Positions 1 to 10,552 are shown, numbered from the stretch's first letter. The stretch is 64,000 nt of DNA from JAJECS01 sp965262745 (GCA_965262745.1 OZ253558.1:248001-312000), one strand, 5' to 3'. Notes: a model not told the origin generated them from the sequence alone. Program-made: numbers and translations.

Positions 1-2664
1 ACGGTGTCGAGCGACAGCGACAACCTGGGGATCGGCGGGTGCGGCACGGCGTCGCAGACGGAGACGGTGACGGGGGTGAAGGATCGGGAGCTGCGGTTCG
101 TGGTGTACGCCTGTGCGGTGGGCGAGGCGACGGTGACGGCGGAGGTGCGGCGGACGGGAGCCAGCAGTCCCGAGGCGTCGATCAGCCAGGAGCTCATGGT
201 GGAGGCGCTGCCCGAGATTGTGATTGGGCCAACGGGAGAGAGGATTCGGACAACGACGACGACGCGGGGGGGGCGGCAGGCAGTGCCGAAGGCGGGCACC
301 CCCGGGATCGTGCCGGACATCAGATTCGACAGGAAGACGGCGACCTCGGTGCGCGTGCGGTGGGGCCAGCCGAGCGACGGGGGGATACCGGGGATGCCGC
401 TGACGGGCTTCGGGCTGAAGTTCTGGAAGGAGGGGACACAGGAGCCGGGGTATGACCCTGAAGACGTGGACGTGGTCGGCCCCACGCCCACGCCGTCGGA
501 GTACACCTATACGGGGATGGAGCGCGGCGCGACGTACAACTTCCGCATCCACGCCTGCAACGGGGAGGACAGCTGCGGGTATTGGACCCACCCGCCCAAG
601 AAGGTTGGTGTCCCACTAATGCCACACACGATCAGTGTGGAAGAGAAAAAGGGAACCTCGGCGCGGGTCAAGTGGAGCCCCGAGGCCGACACCGGGGGCG
701 TGGCTCTCACGGGCTTCGCCATTCGCTGGCGGGTCAAGGACACGAGCTGGCCGACGCAGCCCCAAGCGCCGAATGTCCCCCACGGCGACCGGCGCTACAC
801 CATGAGCCCGCTGACAGCCAACACGACCTATCAAGTCAGCCTCCAGTCCTGCAACGCCAGGGACAGCTGCTCGCCGTGGACCGAGCCACTTGAATTCGGG
901 AGCCTGACACACGACCCCCAACCTCCTTTTGAACCTACCGCCGCACCGACCGCCGCACCGCCGATGCCGGTCAATCCCCAGCCTCCTTCCGTCTCACCAG
1001 CGTGCGAGCTGGCACCTGGTAGCGTGCCAGGCGCGCCTGCTCCCCCATCGGGCACCGTGCTTGACACACCAACAAATCTGGCCGTCGAGCCAATGCTTAA
1101 CCGAAAGGCCCTACTCACGTGGGCAAACGTCCAGTATGCAGAAGGTTATGTTATTGAGGCGCGTCGACGCATTGTAGATCCCATTACAGGTCCGAGGTGG
1201 ACTGATTGGCAATCCCCAAGTCATCCTCCAGGCACTTCAGGCAGTACCACTGAGCCGGACAACTGCTACACCATTATCCTTAATAACATACTTCGAACAA
1301 ACACAAGATCATATGGCGTCAAGGATTCCCCGGCATTCAGCCTGCGAGTAGTCGCTAAGGCTGGCAGAGCCCAAGATTCACCAGCCTCCGAGGTTATCGT
1401 GGTAGATAATATCATCACGGTAGCCAATGGTCACATTCCATCACAGAGTCCTGGAGGCCCAGAGCCTCAAGGGCAAGTTGAACTTACGTGGAAATCAGTT
1501 CCCGTGTTGCTCTCAGGAGATAACTACTCCGGTGGAGACACCTTCTTTAGATATCGGCGGGCGCAGGGGAATCATGACAGCGACAAGTGGGTACCGGGGT
1601 CGTATGATGCGGCCAAAACCGAGATCGCCAACGACAACACCATCCAGCCTTTGGATCACGGCAAGCTTTATGGCGTTCAGTTGATCTATGTGAAGGATGG
1701 TAAACCGAGTGTCTTTTCGGCCGAAGAATCCTATGTTTGGTCGTGGGACGAGGCCGCACGGGGTGGGCAGCGAGTGGCTGGACTTCCAGTTCAACAGACA
1801 TTGCCTCCTGACAATACGTATCACTATCGTGTGTGCGAGGAAACATTTGATATTGAAGGAGACATCAGAAAGATGCAGTGGTTAGCGTTGATCAAGGATG
1901 TGGCCGATAAGTGGGAGGCGGCAACGAATAACCTTGTACACGCAGAAGAGGAAGCAGGTGACTGTACAGAGTATTCTGTCGTAATCGGCGACGTGGTGAA
2001 GGAGATTGCTCGGGCGAAGAATGCTCTTCCAAGTATTGATAAGGGTAAATTGACCACCCATATCAAAGCCTTTCTTGGAATGGCTAGGTATCAGCTCGTT
2101 GTTTTGCCTAATGATCTGGATGAAGCGGCGGCTCTGGCTATATCACGAAATCTGGCTATAGAAACACGCAAGATGGATAGGAATGCCAGCGAGATTATAT
2201 TGTTTGATGATCAGCCGGATACTCCGTCGGCCAAAGTGGCGGCTGAAGTCTCCTTTAAGCAGATCGGACGGCTCATTGGATATTCGGAGTGCTGGGATCC
2301 GGCTCAACGCGGTGTTTCCGGTGAGAACAGGGCGCTTATGTGTGCAGTTACTGATTCTCGCGCTGATGGTAAACCAGGTAAGACGACTGATATCGTGATA
2401 TATCGCTATGCTTACTCGGAGCCGCCGAACGTCAAATCCTTGGAGGTAGCACCGGCTAATCCGGTCTTGCATCCTTGCGTGACTGAACTGATTAGCACCT
2501 ACGGCGGAGTCCTGCATGAATTTGGTCACGCGCTCGGGATTGGTGATGGTCATGAAGTCCGGTTAAAGGATATGGCGGTCATGGCAAGCGCCCAGCCGAA
2601 CTGCGCACCATATCCGCTTGACCTGGTGGCAATCTATGCACTTTACCAGCATAGCTTACCGTGA
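1..2664 (+). CDS. Fibronectin-III protein with C-terminal metzincin-like metalloprotease domain (5' end outside window)
   Basis: The frame is open to the first base, so the true start and any signal peptide lie upstream. Numbering residues from the GTG at 4, Fn3-type domains occupy about 97-205 and 208-300, each with a two-cysteine loop of the form HACN..DSCG. A proline-rich linker follows (about 305-340), then two more Fn3-like stretches (about 352-590). The last 280 residues look like a zinc protease: H838-E839-x-x-H842-x-x-G845-x-x-D848 matches the metzincin consensus with Asp as third ligand, as in snapalysins, with H850 close by. A downstream DMAVMAS segment could be the Met-turn. Base composition drops clearly after about 1100, so the Fn3 half and the protease half may have different origins. 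The stop overlaps the next start (TGATG). An extracellular, matrix-binding protease is inferred; its substrate is unknown. Confidence 0.8.
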   Translation, partial: TVSSDSDNLGIGGCGTASQTETVTGVKDRELRFVVYACAVGEATVTAEVRRTGASSPEASISQELMVEALPEIVIGPTGERIRTTTTTRGGRQAVPKAGTPGIVPDIRFDRKTATSVRVRWGQPSDGGIPGMPLTGFGLKFWKEGTQEPGYDPEDVDVVGPTPTPSEYTYTGMERGATYNFRIHACNGEDSCGYWTHPPKKVGVPLMPHTISVEEKKGTSARVKWSPEADTGGVALTGFAIRWRVKDTSWPTQPQAPNVPHGDRRYTMSPLTANTTYQVSLQSCNARDSCSPWTEPLEFGSLTHDPQPPFEPTAAPTAAPPMPVNPQPPSVSPACELAPGSVPGAPAPPSGTVLDTPTNLAVEPMLNRKALLTWANVQYAEGYVIEARRRIVDPITGPRWTDWQSPSHPPGTSGSTTEPDNCYTIILNNILRTNTRSYGVKDSPAFSLRVVAKAGRAQDSPASEVIVVDNIITVANGHIPSQSPGGPEPQGQVELTWKSVPVLLSGDNYSGGDTFFRYRRAQGNHDSDKWVPGSYDAAKTEIANDNTIQPLDHGKLYGVQLIYVKDGKPSVFSAEESYVWSWDEAARGGQRVAGLPVQQTLPPDNTYHYRVCEETFDIEGDIRKMQWLALIKDVADKWEAATNNLVHAEEEAGDCTEYSVVIGDVVKEIARAKNALPSIDKGKLTTHIKAFLGMARYQLVVLPNDLDEAAALAISRNLAIETRKMDRNASEIILFDDQPDTPSAKVAAEVSFKQIGRLIGYSECWDPAQRGVSGENRALMCAVTDSRADGKPGKTTDIVIYRYAYSEPPNVKSLEVAPANPVLHPCVTELISTYGGVLHEFGHALGIGDGHEVRLKDMAVMASAQPNCAPYPLDLVAIYALYQHSLP

Positions 2665-4919
2665 TGCGCCATCTTGTTAATCTGCTAATGGACGTTAAGA
2701 TGGCGTCAGGCGCGATCGGGAGAAGCGTGTTGGTAGGCGTCGCGGTGTTGGGATATGTGGCGGCCTGCGGTCCCGATCGGGCCGTGGTGCCGGCGGAGGC
2801 GATTGGGACCTCCGAGAGGAGTTCCGAGGTGGGCGATAGACTCACGGTCACTCCCGCACCGACGGGCACACCCACACCGTTGGGTACTCCTACACCGTCG
2901 GGCACTCCTACACCTATCAGAACCACGCACAACACTGTGTTCCCATGCTGGAGCTCCTATAGGGCAGCGGAGCGGCTCATAGTGGAACAAGTTCAATGGA
3001 TCTCTGATGGCGGTCAGATCGTCTTTAACGTATCCGGCAGGATCTACGGCGTCGCTCCAGATGGCACGAAGTTGCGGATGGTGGCCGACGCACGGCCGCC
3101 ATTGGCGGACTGGTTGGTGGGGTACCGCGGGCAAGGAACAGGGACGCACTTTGACATCTCGACCGCCGAGCCGAGACTCGTGTATATCAGTTGTGAATTC
3201 GGATATCCGGAATCGACGGGCAACGAGATCGATGAATTCATACCCGAGATAGCTACAAGAAGCCTCGCGGGCGACGATCGTCGACAAGTGACCTTCAATC
3301 GAGAAGGTGGGTACTTTCCGTCGTGGTCGCCCGACGGTTCGCGCATTGCATTTCTCGACGACGGCCTGGACGACGGCCTGTATTCGATGGCCCCGGATGG
3401 ATCCAGCCGCCTGGAACACGAGACGGGCCTGGACAAAGTATGGCTCGTGACGCCCCAGTGGTCGCCTGACGGAACTCGGATCGCGGTGGTAGGTGCGGCG
3501 ACGCCATATAAGGGCGGACCGCTGACCATGGTCGTCGTCGGAGCGGATGGCGGCGCCCCCATGGTGCTGACGCAGACGTCAAGTGCGCCGTCGTGGTCGC
3601 CGGACGGTGAGCGCCTGGCGTTCGCGAGGCGTGATTGGGACAGTGGTGTCGCCGCGCTCTATACCATCGCGGCGGACGGGTCCGACCTCGAGCGCGTGAC
3701 CACGATTGAGGAGTTGGGCGTTTGGTCTCCACCCTATGATCATCGCCTGCCCACCCTGTCGGGAGGGATCCGGATGGTGGAGTGGTCGCCGAGCGGCGAG
3801 CACATTGCGTATGCCTGCGGCCGGCATGTCTGCGTGGTCGACGTCCATGGGACGCCGGTGGGGCGGTCGCCACTGGCAGTGGGGGCGTATACCGCGAGTT
3901 GGTCACCGGATGGATCGCGACTCGCCGTCGGCAGGCTCGAAATGGCAGATCCCGACCCGGATCAAATCAATTCGCCATCGATTTACATAGACATGGTAGG
4001 CGTGGTGCTTTACACCATGGCGCCGGATGGTAGCGACGTGCGGCCCATGGTGCTCGACAACTGGGACGGCACATTTCGTGGTGCCCGCGTGCGGCGGTCG
4101 CCGGACTCGACTGACGTTGCCGGTTGTACGACCGGTGCAGCCGTGCCCGACCCGGCCGTCAACCCCGGACTGGTCAGTGACTGCGAGGTTTTGCTGGCGC
4201 TGCGCGATCGTCTTGCCGGCTCCATTGAGCTGAATTGGACCACCGACCGGCCCATCGACGAGTGGGACGGCGTGTGGGTCTACGGATCGCCGCCCCGCGT
4301 CACCAAACTGCACTTTCCACAACCGGGATTGTCGGGGGTCTTGCCAGCAGAGCTGGGGGAACTCTCGGAGCTTAGTTCTATTTGGTTGGCTGGGAATTAC
4401 CTCCACGGCCCAATTCCGTCGGAACTGGGCAACCTCACCAACCTGACGAGGTTGGAACTTCAATTGAATTTATTGACGGGGGAAATCCCCGAGTCTCTGG
4501 CGCAGCTTTCCAACCTGGAGATTCTGAACGTGAGCAACAATTTTCTCTCTGGCCAAATCCCGAGGACGCTGGCGCAGCTTGCGAACTTGGAGGTTCTGAT
4601 CTTGTCCAACAATCACCTCTCTGGCCAAATCCCGAGGACGCTGGCGCAGCTTGCGAACTTGGAGGTTCTGGACGTGTCCAACAATTACCTCTCTGGCCAA
4701 ATCCCGAGGATGCTGGCGCAGCTTGCGAACTTGCAGGTTCTGGCCGTGTCCATCAATCGCCTCTCCGGTCAAATCCCCGAGGAGATCGCGCAACTCCGCA
4801 ACTTGAAGGATGTGTATCTCTCCGAGAATGAATTCACCGGATGCCTTCCAAACATGTTGGTGTCGGATTATGAATTCTTTCGCCTCAAGGGCTTCAAGTT
4901 TTGCAAGAGGCAGGAATGA
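2664..4919 (+). CDS. Lipoprotein with TolB-like beta-propeller and plant-type leucine-rich repeats
   Basis: The ATG at 2664 overlaps the preceding TGA. An internal ATG at 2700 gives a compact 23-residue lipoprotein signal (hydrophobic VLVGVAVLG, lipobox VAAC), so either start is possible. A Thr/Pro-rich spacer (TPTPLGTPTPSGTPTP) follows. From about residue 105 to 470, PD40/TolB-type blades recur with the signature SWSPDGSRIAF. A Cys-containing cap (GLVSDCEVLLALRD) then leads into about seven LRRs of the plant receptor type (LSGQIPxxLAQLANLEVL). Within this block a 72-bp DNA unit recurs from about 4547 to 4735, the mark of recent repeat expansion. No catalytic residues are visible. A surface-anchored binding protein is inferred; the partner is unknown. 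It sits between two other exported repeat proteins with start/stop overlaps on both sides, so co-translation is likely. Confidence 0.8.
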   Translation: MRHLVNLLMDVKMASGAIGRSVLVGVAVLGYVAACGPDRAVVPAEAIGTSERSSEVGDRLTVTPAPTGTPTPLGTPTPSGTPTPIRTTHNTVFPCWSSYRAAERLIVEQVQWISDGGQIVFNVSGRIYGVAPDGTKLRMVADARPPLADWLVGYRGQGTGTHFDISTAEPRLVYISCEFGYPESTGNEIDEFIPEIATRSLAGDDRRQVTFNREGGYFPSWSPDGSRIAFLDDGLDDGLYSMAPDGSSRLEHETGLDKVWLVTPQWSPDGTRIAVVGAATPYKGGPLTMVVVGADGGAPMVLTQTSSAPSWSPDGERLAFARRDWDSGVAALYTIAADGSDLERVTTIEELGVWSPPYDHRLPTLSGGIRMVEWSPSGEHIAYACGRHVCVVDVHGTPVGRSPLAVGAYTASWSPDGSRLAVGRLEMADPDPDQINSPSIYIDMVGVVLYTMAPDGSDVRPMVLDNWDGTFRGARVRRSPDSTDVAGCTTGAAVPDPAVNPGLVSDCEVLLALRDRLAGSIELNWTTDRPIDEWDGVWVYGSPPRVTKLHFPQPGLSGVLPAELGELSELSSIWLAGNYLHGPIPSELGNLTNLTRLELQLNLLTGEIPESLAQLSNLEILNVSNNFLSGQIPRTLAQLANLEVLILSNNHLSGQIPRTLAQLANLEVLDVSNNYLSGQIPRMLAQLANLQVLAVSINRLSGQIPEEIAQLRNLKDVYLSENEFTGCLPNMLVSDYEFFRLKGFKFCKRQE

Positions 4920-7900
4920 ACTGCCAGACGAATGGCTTGGCACCTGTGGGTGGCCGAGTCCCGCCGACCCACGCTAGGACGGGCACCGCGGTCGCCGGTC
5001 GGTGGGCGCCATTCGTGCTGGCGATCGTGCTGGCATGCGCTGCAATATCGGGCTGCGTGAGCGGACCGGCAACCGATGGCGCCCAGCCCGCGCCGTCGAG
5101 CATTGAGTCGTCGCCCTTTGGAGAGCACGGCAATACCCGCGTCGATGAGCCTGCGACTGAGGTCCAAACCCACGGAGACGATGCCGGCGCAAGCGCGCCA
5201 AGCGCTTCCGCCAACCGTGCCGCGCAAGCACCCACCAACGGTGCGCCGCGCGTCGAAAGCGTAGCTAGCCAGCGTGGACCGCGCCGCGGGACCGCCGCGG
5301 CGTTCGCCGTGCACGATGTCCTGACGGTCGAGGAGTTGCTGGAGCAGGGGTTGTATGCGGCGGGCGTCTCGCCGGTGCACCTGGCGGTGCGGGGAACGGC
5401 GGGGGCGGACACGGTGCGCTGCGGGTGGCGGGGGATCGCGCGCACGGCGGCGCAGCGGGAGGGCGCGATTCGGTACTGGTTGCAGCTGGCGGCGGACGAG
5501 GCGATTCCAAGCGTCGCCTATTTGGAGGCGGTGTTTGCGGCAACCCTGAACACGCTCAACCCCGAGTACCGGGAGACGGCGAAGTCGAACTTCCGGGCGA
5601 TCGCGCGGGGCGGGCTGTCGGAGGACTACCTGTTCCTGACGTGCTTCGCGGACTACGCGGTGAGCAACTACCTGCTGGGGGCGGGGCCGACGACGGTGAC
5701 GGTGGCCTACGACCAGCGAGGCGAGGCGGCGTCGTACGAACTGTACCGGCGAGAGCACGAGGCGGGGACGTACGGCGACGACGCGTTGCAGACGCGGGGG
5801 GACTACGAAGCCTCGCTGCAAGAAATCGTGGTGGCGGCGGAGGAAGCGTTGGCGGCCGAGATCGGGGGCCGGGAGCGGATCGTGTTCCTGGCGCCCATGG
5901 GGGCGCATAACGCGATTGCGTTCGAGGCGTGGCAGGCGGTGGCGCACTGGGACGTGGAGACCGTCGACGGCACAGTCAACGCGGTGCGGGTGGGGGCGCC
6001 GAAAGGCGACGCGGAGCACACGCAGACGCTGGCGGACTTGGAGAGCCGGATCACCACGGCCGCAACAAGCGACGCGCACGCGACGACGCGGATCGGCAAC
6101 GTGAGCGGCTTGCAGGGGTACTACCAGACCATCGGGGCCTACGGCGACATCACGCCGGACGACGGACAGACCACGACCTTCACGCCGGCGCAGCCGCCGG
6201 GGGCGCCGACCTGCACCAACGGCACGGCAGTGGCGACGCCCCACGACAATCGTGGACTGGTCCAAGACTGCGAGACGCTGCTGGCGGGCAAGGACGACCT
6301 GCGGGGCACAGCGACGCTGGACTGGGCCACGGGCACCGCTATCGGCGGCTGGGAGGGGATCGCCACCAGCGGCACGCCGAGCCGGGTGACGGGGCTCAAC
6401 CTCTCCAGCAAGAGCCTGACGGGAACCATCCCGGCCGGTCTGGGGCGCCTCTTCGCGCTGACCACGCTGGATCTGAGCAGTAATCAGCTGACGGGGGATA
6501 TCCCGGCGGAGCTGGGCTGGCTGACCAACCTGACGGAGCTGCGGCTCTCGGGCAACCAACTGACGGGTTGCATCCCAGTGGCGCTCAAGAACGTCGCCAC
6601 CAACGATCTGAGCGCGCTCAGCCTGCTGTACTGCGCGCCGCCGGCACCGGGCAACCTCAGCGCGGGCCCGCCGAGTGGGACGAGCGTGGGGCTCAGCTGG
6701 GACGCGGTGGCCGACGCCGGCGCCTATCGGGTGGAGTACCGCGCGGGACCGGACGCCTGGACCACCGCCAGCGACACGATCACGACCACGACGCACACGG
6801 TGGACACGCTCCGATGCGGCACGGCGTACGACTTCCGGGTGAGCGCCCAGGGCGGCCGCGCGACCTACACGACGGCGTGGAGCGAGCCGTCGGCGACCGT
6901 GAGCACGACGACGAGCCCCTGCACGCCGCCGACGTTTGGCCCCCCGCCATCCTTCACGGTCACCGAGAACGCGAAAGTCGGCGATGCGGTGGGCACCGTG
7001 ACGGCCACGGCGGCCTACGGCAACGCGCTGACGTATGCGATCACCGAGGGCAATGCCGGCAGCGAGTTTGCGATCGACGGCGCGAGCGGGCAGATCACGG
7101 TGGCGGGCGCCCTCGACTACGAGACCGCGTCCAGCTACACCTTGACGGTTGCCGCGCAGGAGGCGGAGGGCGGCACGGCGACGACGGCGGTGACGATTAC
7201 GGTGACGGACTTTGTAATCGACTACGACGCGGATGGCGACGACGGGCTGATCGAGGTGGCGAACCTGGCGCAGTTGCACGCGATCCGCTGGGACCTGGAC
7301 GGGGATGGGACGGCCACCGATCCGGGCTACGCGCAGGCGTTCCCGGACGCCATGCCCGGCATGGGCTGCCCGGCGACGGGCTGTATCGGCTATGAGCTGA
7401 TGGCGGACCTGGACTTCGACACGGACGACGCCTACTGGAACGGCGGCTTGGGCTGGGAGCCGATCGGCAGCGAAGCCAGTCCCTTCGCCGCGGTGTTCGA
7501 CGGCAACGGGCACACCATCGCCAACCTATTCATCGATCGCAGCGGCACGAACCGAGTCGGCCTCTTCGGCCGCACGCGCTGGCCGAGCACCATCCGCCGC
7601 GTGGGGCTGCCGGGAGTGGACGTGACGGGCGGCTACGACACCGGCAGCCTGGTGGGGTGGAACAGCGGACGGATCGAGGCGAGCTACGCCAGCGGGCGGG
7701 TGGCGTCGGCGCGCGCCGAGGTCGGCGGGCTGGTGGGCTGGAACGAGCGGGACGTGGCCGCCAGCTACGCCGCGGTCGACGTCACGGGCGGCGACTACGC
7801 GGGCGGCCTGGTGGGCGGGAACCACGGCGCGGTGACGGCGAGCTACGCCACGGGGGTGGTGACGGGCGGCGCCAAGACCGGCGGGCTGGCGGGGTGGAGC

Positions 7901-10552
7901 GACGGGCAAATCACGGCCAGCTACGCGACGGGCCGGGTCACCGCGACGTCGAGCGAGGTGGGGGGCCTGGTCGGGTCGAACCTGCAGAGCACGGTGACGG
8001 CGAGCTACTGGGACACGACGAGCAGCGGGCAGAGCGCCAGCGCCGCGGGCGTGGGCCAGACGACCGGCGCGCTGCAGATGCCCACCGGCTATGGCGGCAT
8101 CTACGCGGAGTGGAACGTGGATGTCGACGGCGCGAGCGGCCCCGACGACCCATGGCACTTCGGCACCCCGAGCCAGTATCCGGTGCTCCAGGTGGACTTC
8201 AACGGCGACGGCACGGCGACGTGGCAGGAGTTCGGGGAGCAGCGCCCGGTGGTCGCGAACCGCCCGCCGGTGTTCGCGGAGGGCTCGACCACCACGCGCG
8301 CGGTGGCCGAGCACACGGCGGCCGGGGAGGACATCGGCGAGCCGGTGACGGCCACGGACCCCGACGCGGGCGACGTGGTGACCTATGCGCTGGGCGGCCG
8401 GGACGCGGTGAGCTTCGACCTCGTCAGGTCCACGGGACAGTTGCAGACCAATCTGGCGCTGGACTACGAGCTGCAAGCCGCGTACGAGGTGACCATCACG
8501 GCCAGCGACGACCGCGGCGGCAGCACGACCATCACGGTGATGATCCAGGTGGAGGACGTGGCCGACACGCCGGAGTTCGCGGAGCAGGAGTACCGGTTCA
8601 CGGTGACCGAGGACGCCACCGTCGACACCGAGGTGGGGACGGTGACGGCCACGGCCGGCGGGGCCGAGGTGACCTATGCCATCCCCGCGGGCAACACCCG
8701 CGACGCCTTCGCCATCGAACCCGCGACCGGGGCGCTCAGCGTGGCGGCCCCGCTGGACTATCTGACCACCGAGGTCTATACGCTCACCGTCAGCGCCACC
8801 GCCGGGACGGCGACCGCGGACGTCCCGGTGACCGTGGCGGTGACGGGCGTGGACTGCGCCAACGGCACGGCGATCGACGATCCGCGGAGCCATGCGGCGC
8901 TGGTGGGGGACTGCCGCGTGCTGCTGGCGGCGCTGGAGATCCTCGAAGGCGACGACGGCATCGAGATTGAGGGCGGGGGCACGTTGAACTGGAGCGACCT
9001 GCGCGCGCTGGCGCAGTGGGAGGGCGTGACCACCGGCGGCACGCCGCGCCGGGTGACGGGGCTGGAGCTGCCGGACAAGAGCCTTGGGGGAGAGATCCCG
9101 TCCGGGCTGGGTAGCCTGACCGCGCTGACGACGCTGGATCTGAGCGCCAACCGGCTGACGGGGGCGGTGCCCGCCGAGCTGAGCGGCCTCACCGAGTTGC
9201 GCACGCTGCGTCTGAGCGGGAACCGCGTCAGCGGTTGCCTCCCCACGGATCTGCGCGCCCTGGTGGCGGCCATCGATGCGCGCGGCGGCGCGCAAGACCT
9301 GGCGCAGCTGGCGCTGGCCTACTGCGACGCGACCGCACCCCCCGCGCCGACCGGCCTGGCGGCCGCCGCGACCAGCGCCACGAGCATCACTCTGACGTGG
9401 GAGGGGGCCACGGACGCGGGGTCGCTCACCTATCACGTCGAGTACCGCGTCGCGGACTCCGACGATGCGTGGACGGCGGTCGTCCGGGACGAGCCCACCG
9501 CCGCGACCCAGGTGGTCGACGGCCTGACCTGCGGCGCCGAGTATGCGTTCCGGGTGAGCGCCTTCGGCGACGGCGTCGGCTCCCTGGCCGCCCAGGGCCC
9601 GTGGTCCGCGGCGCATCCGGCGGCGACCAACGGCTGCGCGCCGGTGTTCGACGCCGCCAGCTACGAGTTCCCGATCAGCGAGGGCGCGGCCGTCGGCACG
9701 CCGGTGGGCACGGTGACGGCCACGCCGGCCGGCGACGGTGCGCTGACCTACGCGATCACGCCGGACACCGCGGCCGGGCCGTTCGCGATCGACGGGAGCA
9801 GCGGCCAGCTGACGGTGGCGGCGACGCCGGCGGTGACGGTGGCGTTTGGGCAGGCGACGTACACGGCGACCGAGGGCGCGGTCGAGGGCGTGACGGTGAC
9901 GCTGACGCTGAGCGCCGACCCGCAGCGCGACCTGACGATCCCGCTGACGGTGACGCCGCAGGGCGGGGCCGAGGCGGCGGACCATACCGGCGTGCCGGCC
10001 AACGTGAGCTTTGCGGCGGGCGAGACGTCGGCCAGCTTCACGGTGGTGGCGGTGGACGACGCGGTGGACGATGACGGGGAGGCCATCCAGCTGGGCTTCG
10101 GCGACCTGCCGGCCCAGGTGACGGCCGGCGCGCCGGCCACGACCACGCTCAGCCTGGCGGACAACGACGCCACCGCCGAGGCTCCGGATCCAGCCGTCTG
10201 GTCGGCCACGTTGACGGTGGCGACCTTCGACGACGTCTACCTGGGGTATCGGGACGTCGGGGACGCACCCGACGGCGTGCTCACCGACGCGGACTTCGAG
10301 TGGCAGGGCGAAACCTATACCGTGCTGGCGATCGTCTTCAATTCGTATACCGGGCTCGATGTCATCCTTGAAGCCTCGCGGCCGGGATCGCTGACCGAGC
10401 TGACGCTGCACCTGGACGATGTGGACTTGCCGGTGGCGGACGCGGAGGTCTACGGCGGGCCGCAGCTCATCTGGGCCGAGGTCAGCCTCGACTGGACCGC
10501 CGGCGATACGGTCACGGTCACGCTGACGGCGCCGGCCAGTGCCGGGAGCTAG
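4916..10552 (+). CDS. 1878-aa modular surface lipoprotein (LRR, Fn3, cadherin-like, GLUG, Calx-beta)
   Basis: The ATG at 4916 forms an ATGA overlap with the previous stop and follows an AGAGGCAGGA ribosome site. A TTG further upstream is less likely. The signal peptide ends in the lipobox ISGC (Cys47). Residues about 135-418 form an Ala-rich, mostly helical domain I cannot name (SPVHLAVRGTAGADTVRCGW). Next come a Cys-capped LRR (about 430-575), Fn3 (576-670) and a cadherin-like domain (674-766). A cassette with DDGLIEVANLAQLHAIRWD and MGCPATGCIGYEL leads into GLUG repeats (about 900-1030). After these come two cadherin-like domains, a second LRR (about 1314-1472), a second Fn3, a partial cadherin, a Calx-beta domain (about 1637-1750) and a C-terminal beta domain opening AVWSATLTV. 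It has no membrane anchor beyond the lipid. It is probably an adhesin or glycan-binding scaffold; function is inferred only from architecture. Confidence 0.85.
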   Translation: MNCQTNGLAPVGGRVPPTHARTGTAVAGRWAPFVLAIVLACAAISGCVSGPATDGAQPAPSSIESSPFGEHGNTRVDEPATEVQTHGDDAGASAPSASANRAAQAPTNGAPRVESVASQRGPRRGTAAAFAVHDVLTVEELLEQGLYAAGVSPVHLAVRGTAGADTVRCGWRGIARTAAQREGAIRYWLQLAADEAIPSVAYLEAVFAATLNTLNPEYRETAKSNFRAIARGGLSEDYLFLTCFADYAVSNYLLGAGPTTVTVAYDQRGEAASYELYRREHEAGTYGDDALQTRGDYEASLQEIVVAAEEALAAEIGGRERIVFLAPMGAHNAIAFEAWQAVAHWDVETVDGTVNAVRVGAPKGDAEHTQTLADLESRITTAATSDAHATTRIGNVSGLQGYYQTIGAYGDITPDDGQTTTFTPAQPPGAPTCTNGTAVATPHDNRGLVQDCETLLAGKDDLRGTATLDWATGTAIGGWEGIATSGTPSRVTGLNLSSKSLTGTIPAGLGRLFALTTLDLSSNQLTGDIPAELGWLTNLTELRLSGNQLTGCIPVALKNVATNDLSALSLLYCAPPAPGNLSAGPPSGTSVGLSWDAVADAGAYRVEYRAGPDAWTTASDTITTTTHTVDTLRCGTAYDFRVSAQGGRATYTTAWSEPSATVSTTTSPCTPPTFGPPPSFTVTENAKVGDAVGTVTATAAYGNALTYAITEGNAGSEFAIDGASGQITVAGALDYETASSYTLTVAAQEAEGGTATTAVTITVTDFVIDYDADGDDGLIEVANLAQLHAIRWDLDGDGTATDPGYAQAFPDAMPGMGCPATGCIGYELMADLDFDTDDAYWNGGLGWEPIGSEASPFAAVFDGNGHTIANLFIDRSGTNRVGLFGRTRWPSTIRRVGLPGVDVTGGYDTGSLVGWNSGRIEASYASGRVASARAEVGGLVGWNERDVAASYAAVDVTGGDYAGGLVGGNHGAVTASYATGVVTGGAKTGGLAGWSDGQITASYATGRVTATSSEVGGLVGSNLQSTVTASYWDTTSSGQSASAAGVGQTTGALQMPTGYGGIYAEWNVDVDGASGPDDPWHFGTPSQYPVLQVDFNGDGTATWQEFGEQRPVVANRPPVFAEGSTTTRAVAEHTAAGEDIGEPVTATDPDAGDVVTYALGGRDAVSFDLVRSTGQLQTNLALDYELQAAYEVTITASDDRGGSTTITVMIQVEDVADTPEFAEQEYRFTVTEDATVDTEVGTVTATAGGAEVTYAIPAGNTRDAFAIEPATGALSVAAPLDYLTTEVYTLTVSATAGTATADVPVTVAVTGVDCANGTAIDDPRSHAALVGDCRVLLAALEILEGDDGIEIEGGGTLNWSDLRALAQWEGVTTGGTPRRVTGLELPDKSLGGEIPSGLGSLTALTTLDLSANRLTGAVPAELSGLTELRTLRLSGNRVSGCLPTDLRALVAAIDARGGAQDLAQLALAYCDATAPPAPTGLAAAATSATSITLTWEGATDAGSLTYHVEYRVADSDDAWTAVVRDEPTAATQVVDGLTCGAEYAFRVSAFGDGVGSLAAQGPWSAAHPAATNGCAPVFDAASYEFPISEGAAVGTPVGTVTATPAGDGALTYAITPDTAAGPFAIDGSSGQLTVAATPAVTVAFGQATYTATEGAVEGVTVTLTLSADPQRDLTIPLTVTPQGGAEAADHTGVPANVSFAAGETSASFTVVAVDDAVDDDGEAIQLGFGDLPAQVTAGAPATTTLSLADNDATAEAPDPAVWSATLTVATFDDVYLGYRDVGDAPDGVLTDADFEWQGETYTVLAIVFNSYTGLDVILEASRPGSLTELTLHLDDVDLPVADAEVYGGPQLIWAEVSLDWTAGDTVTVTLTAPASAGS

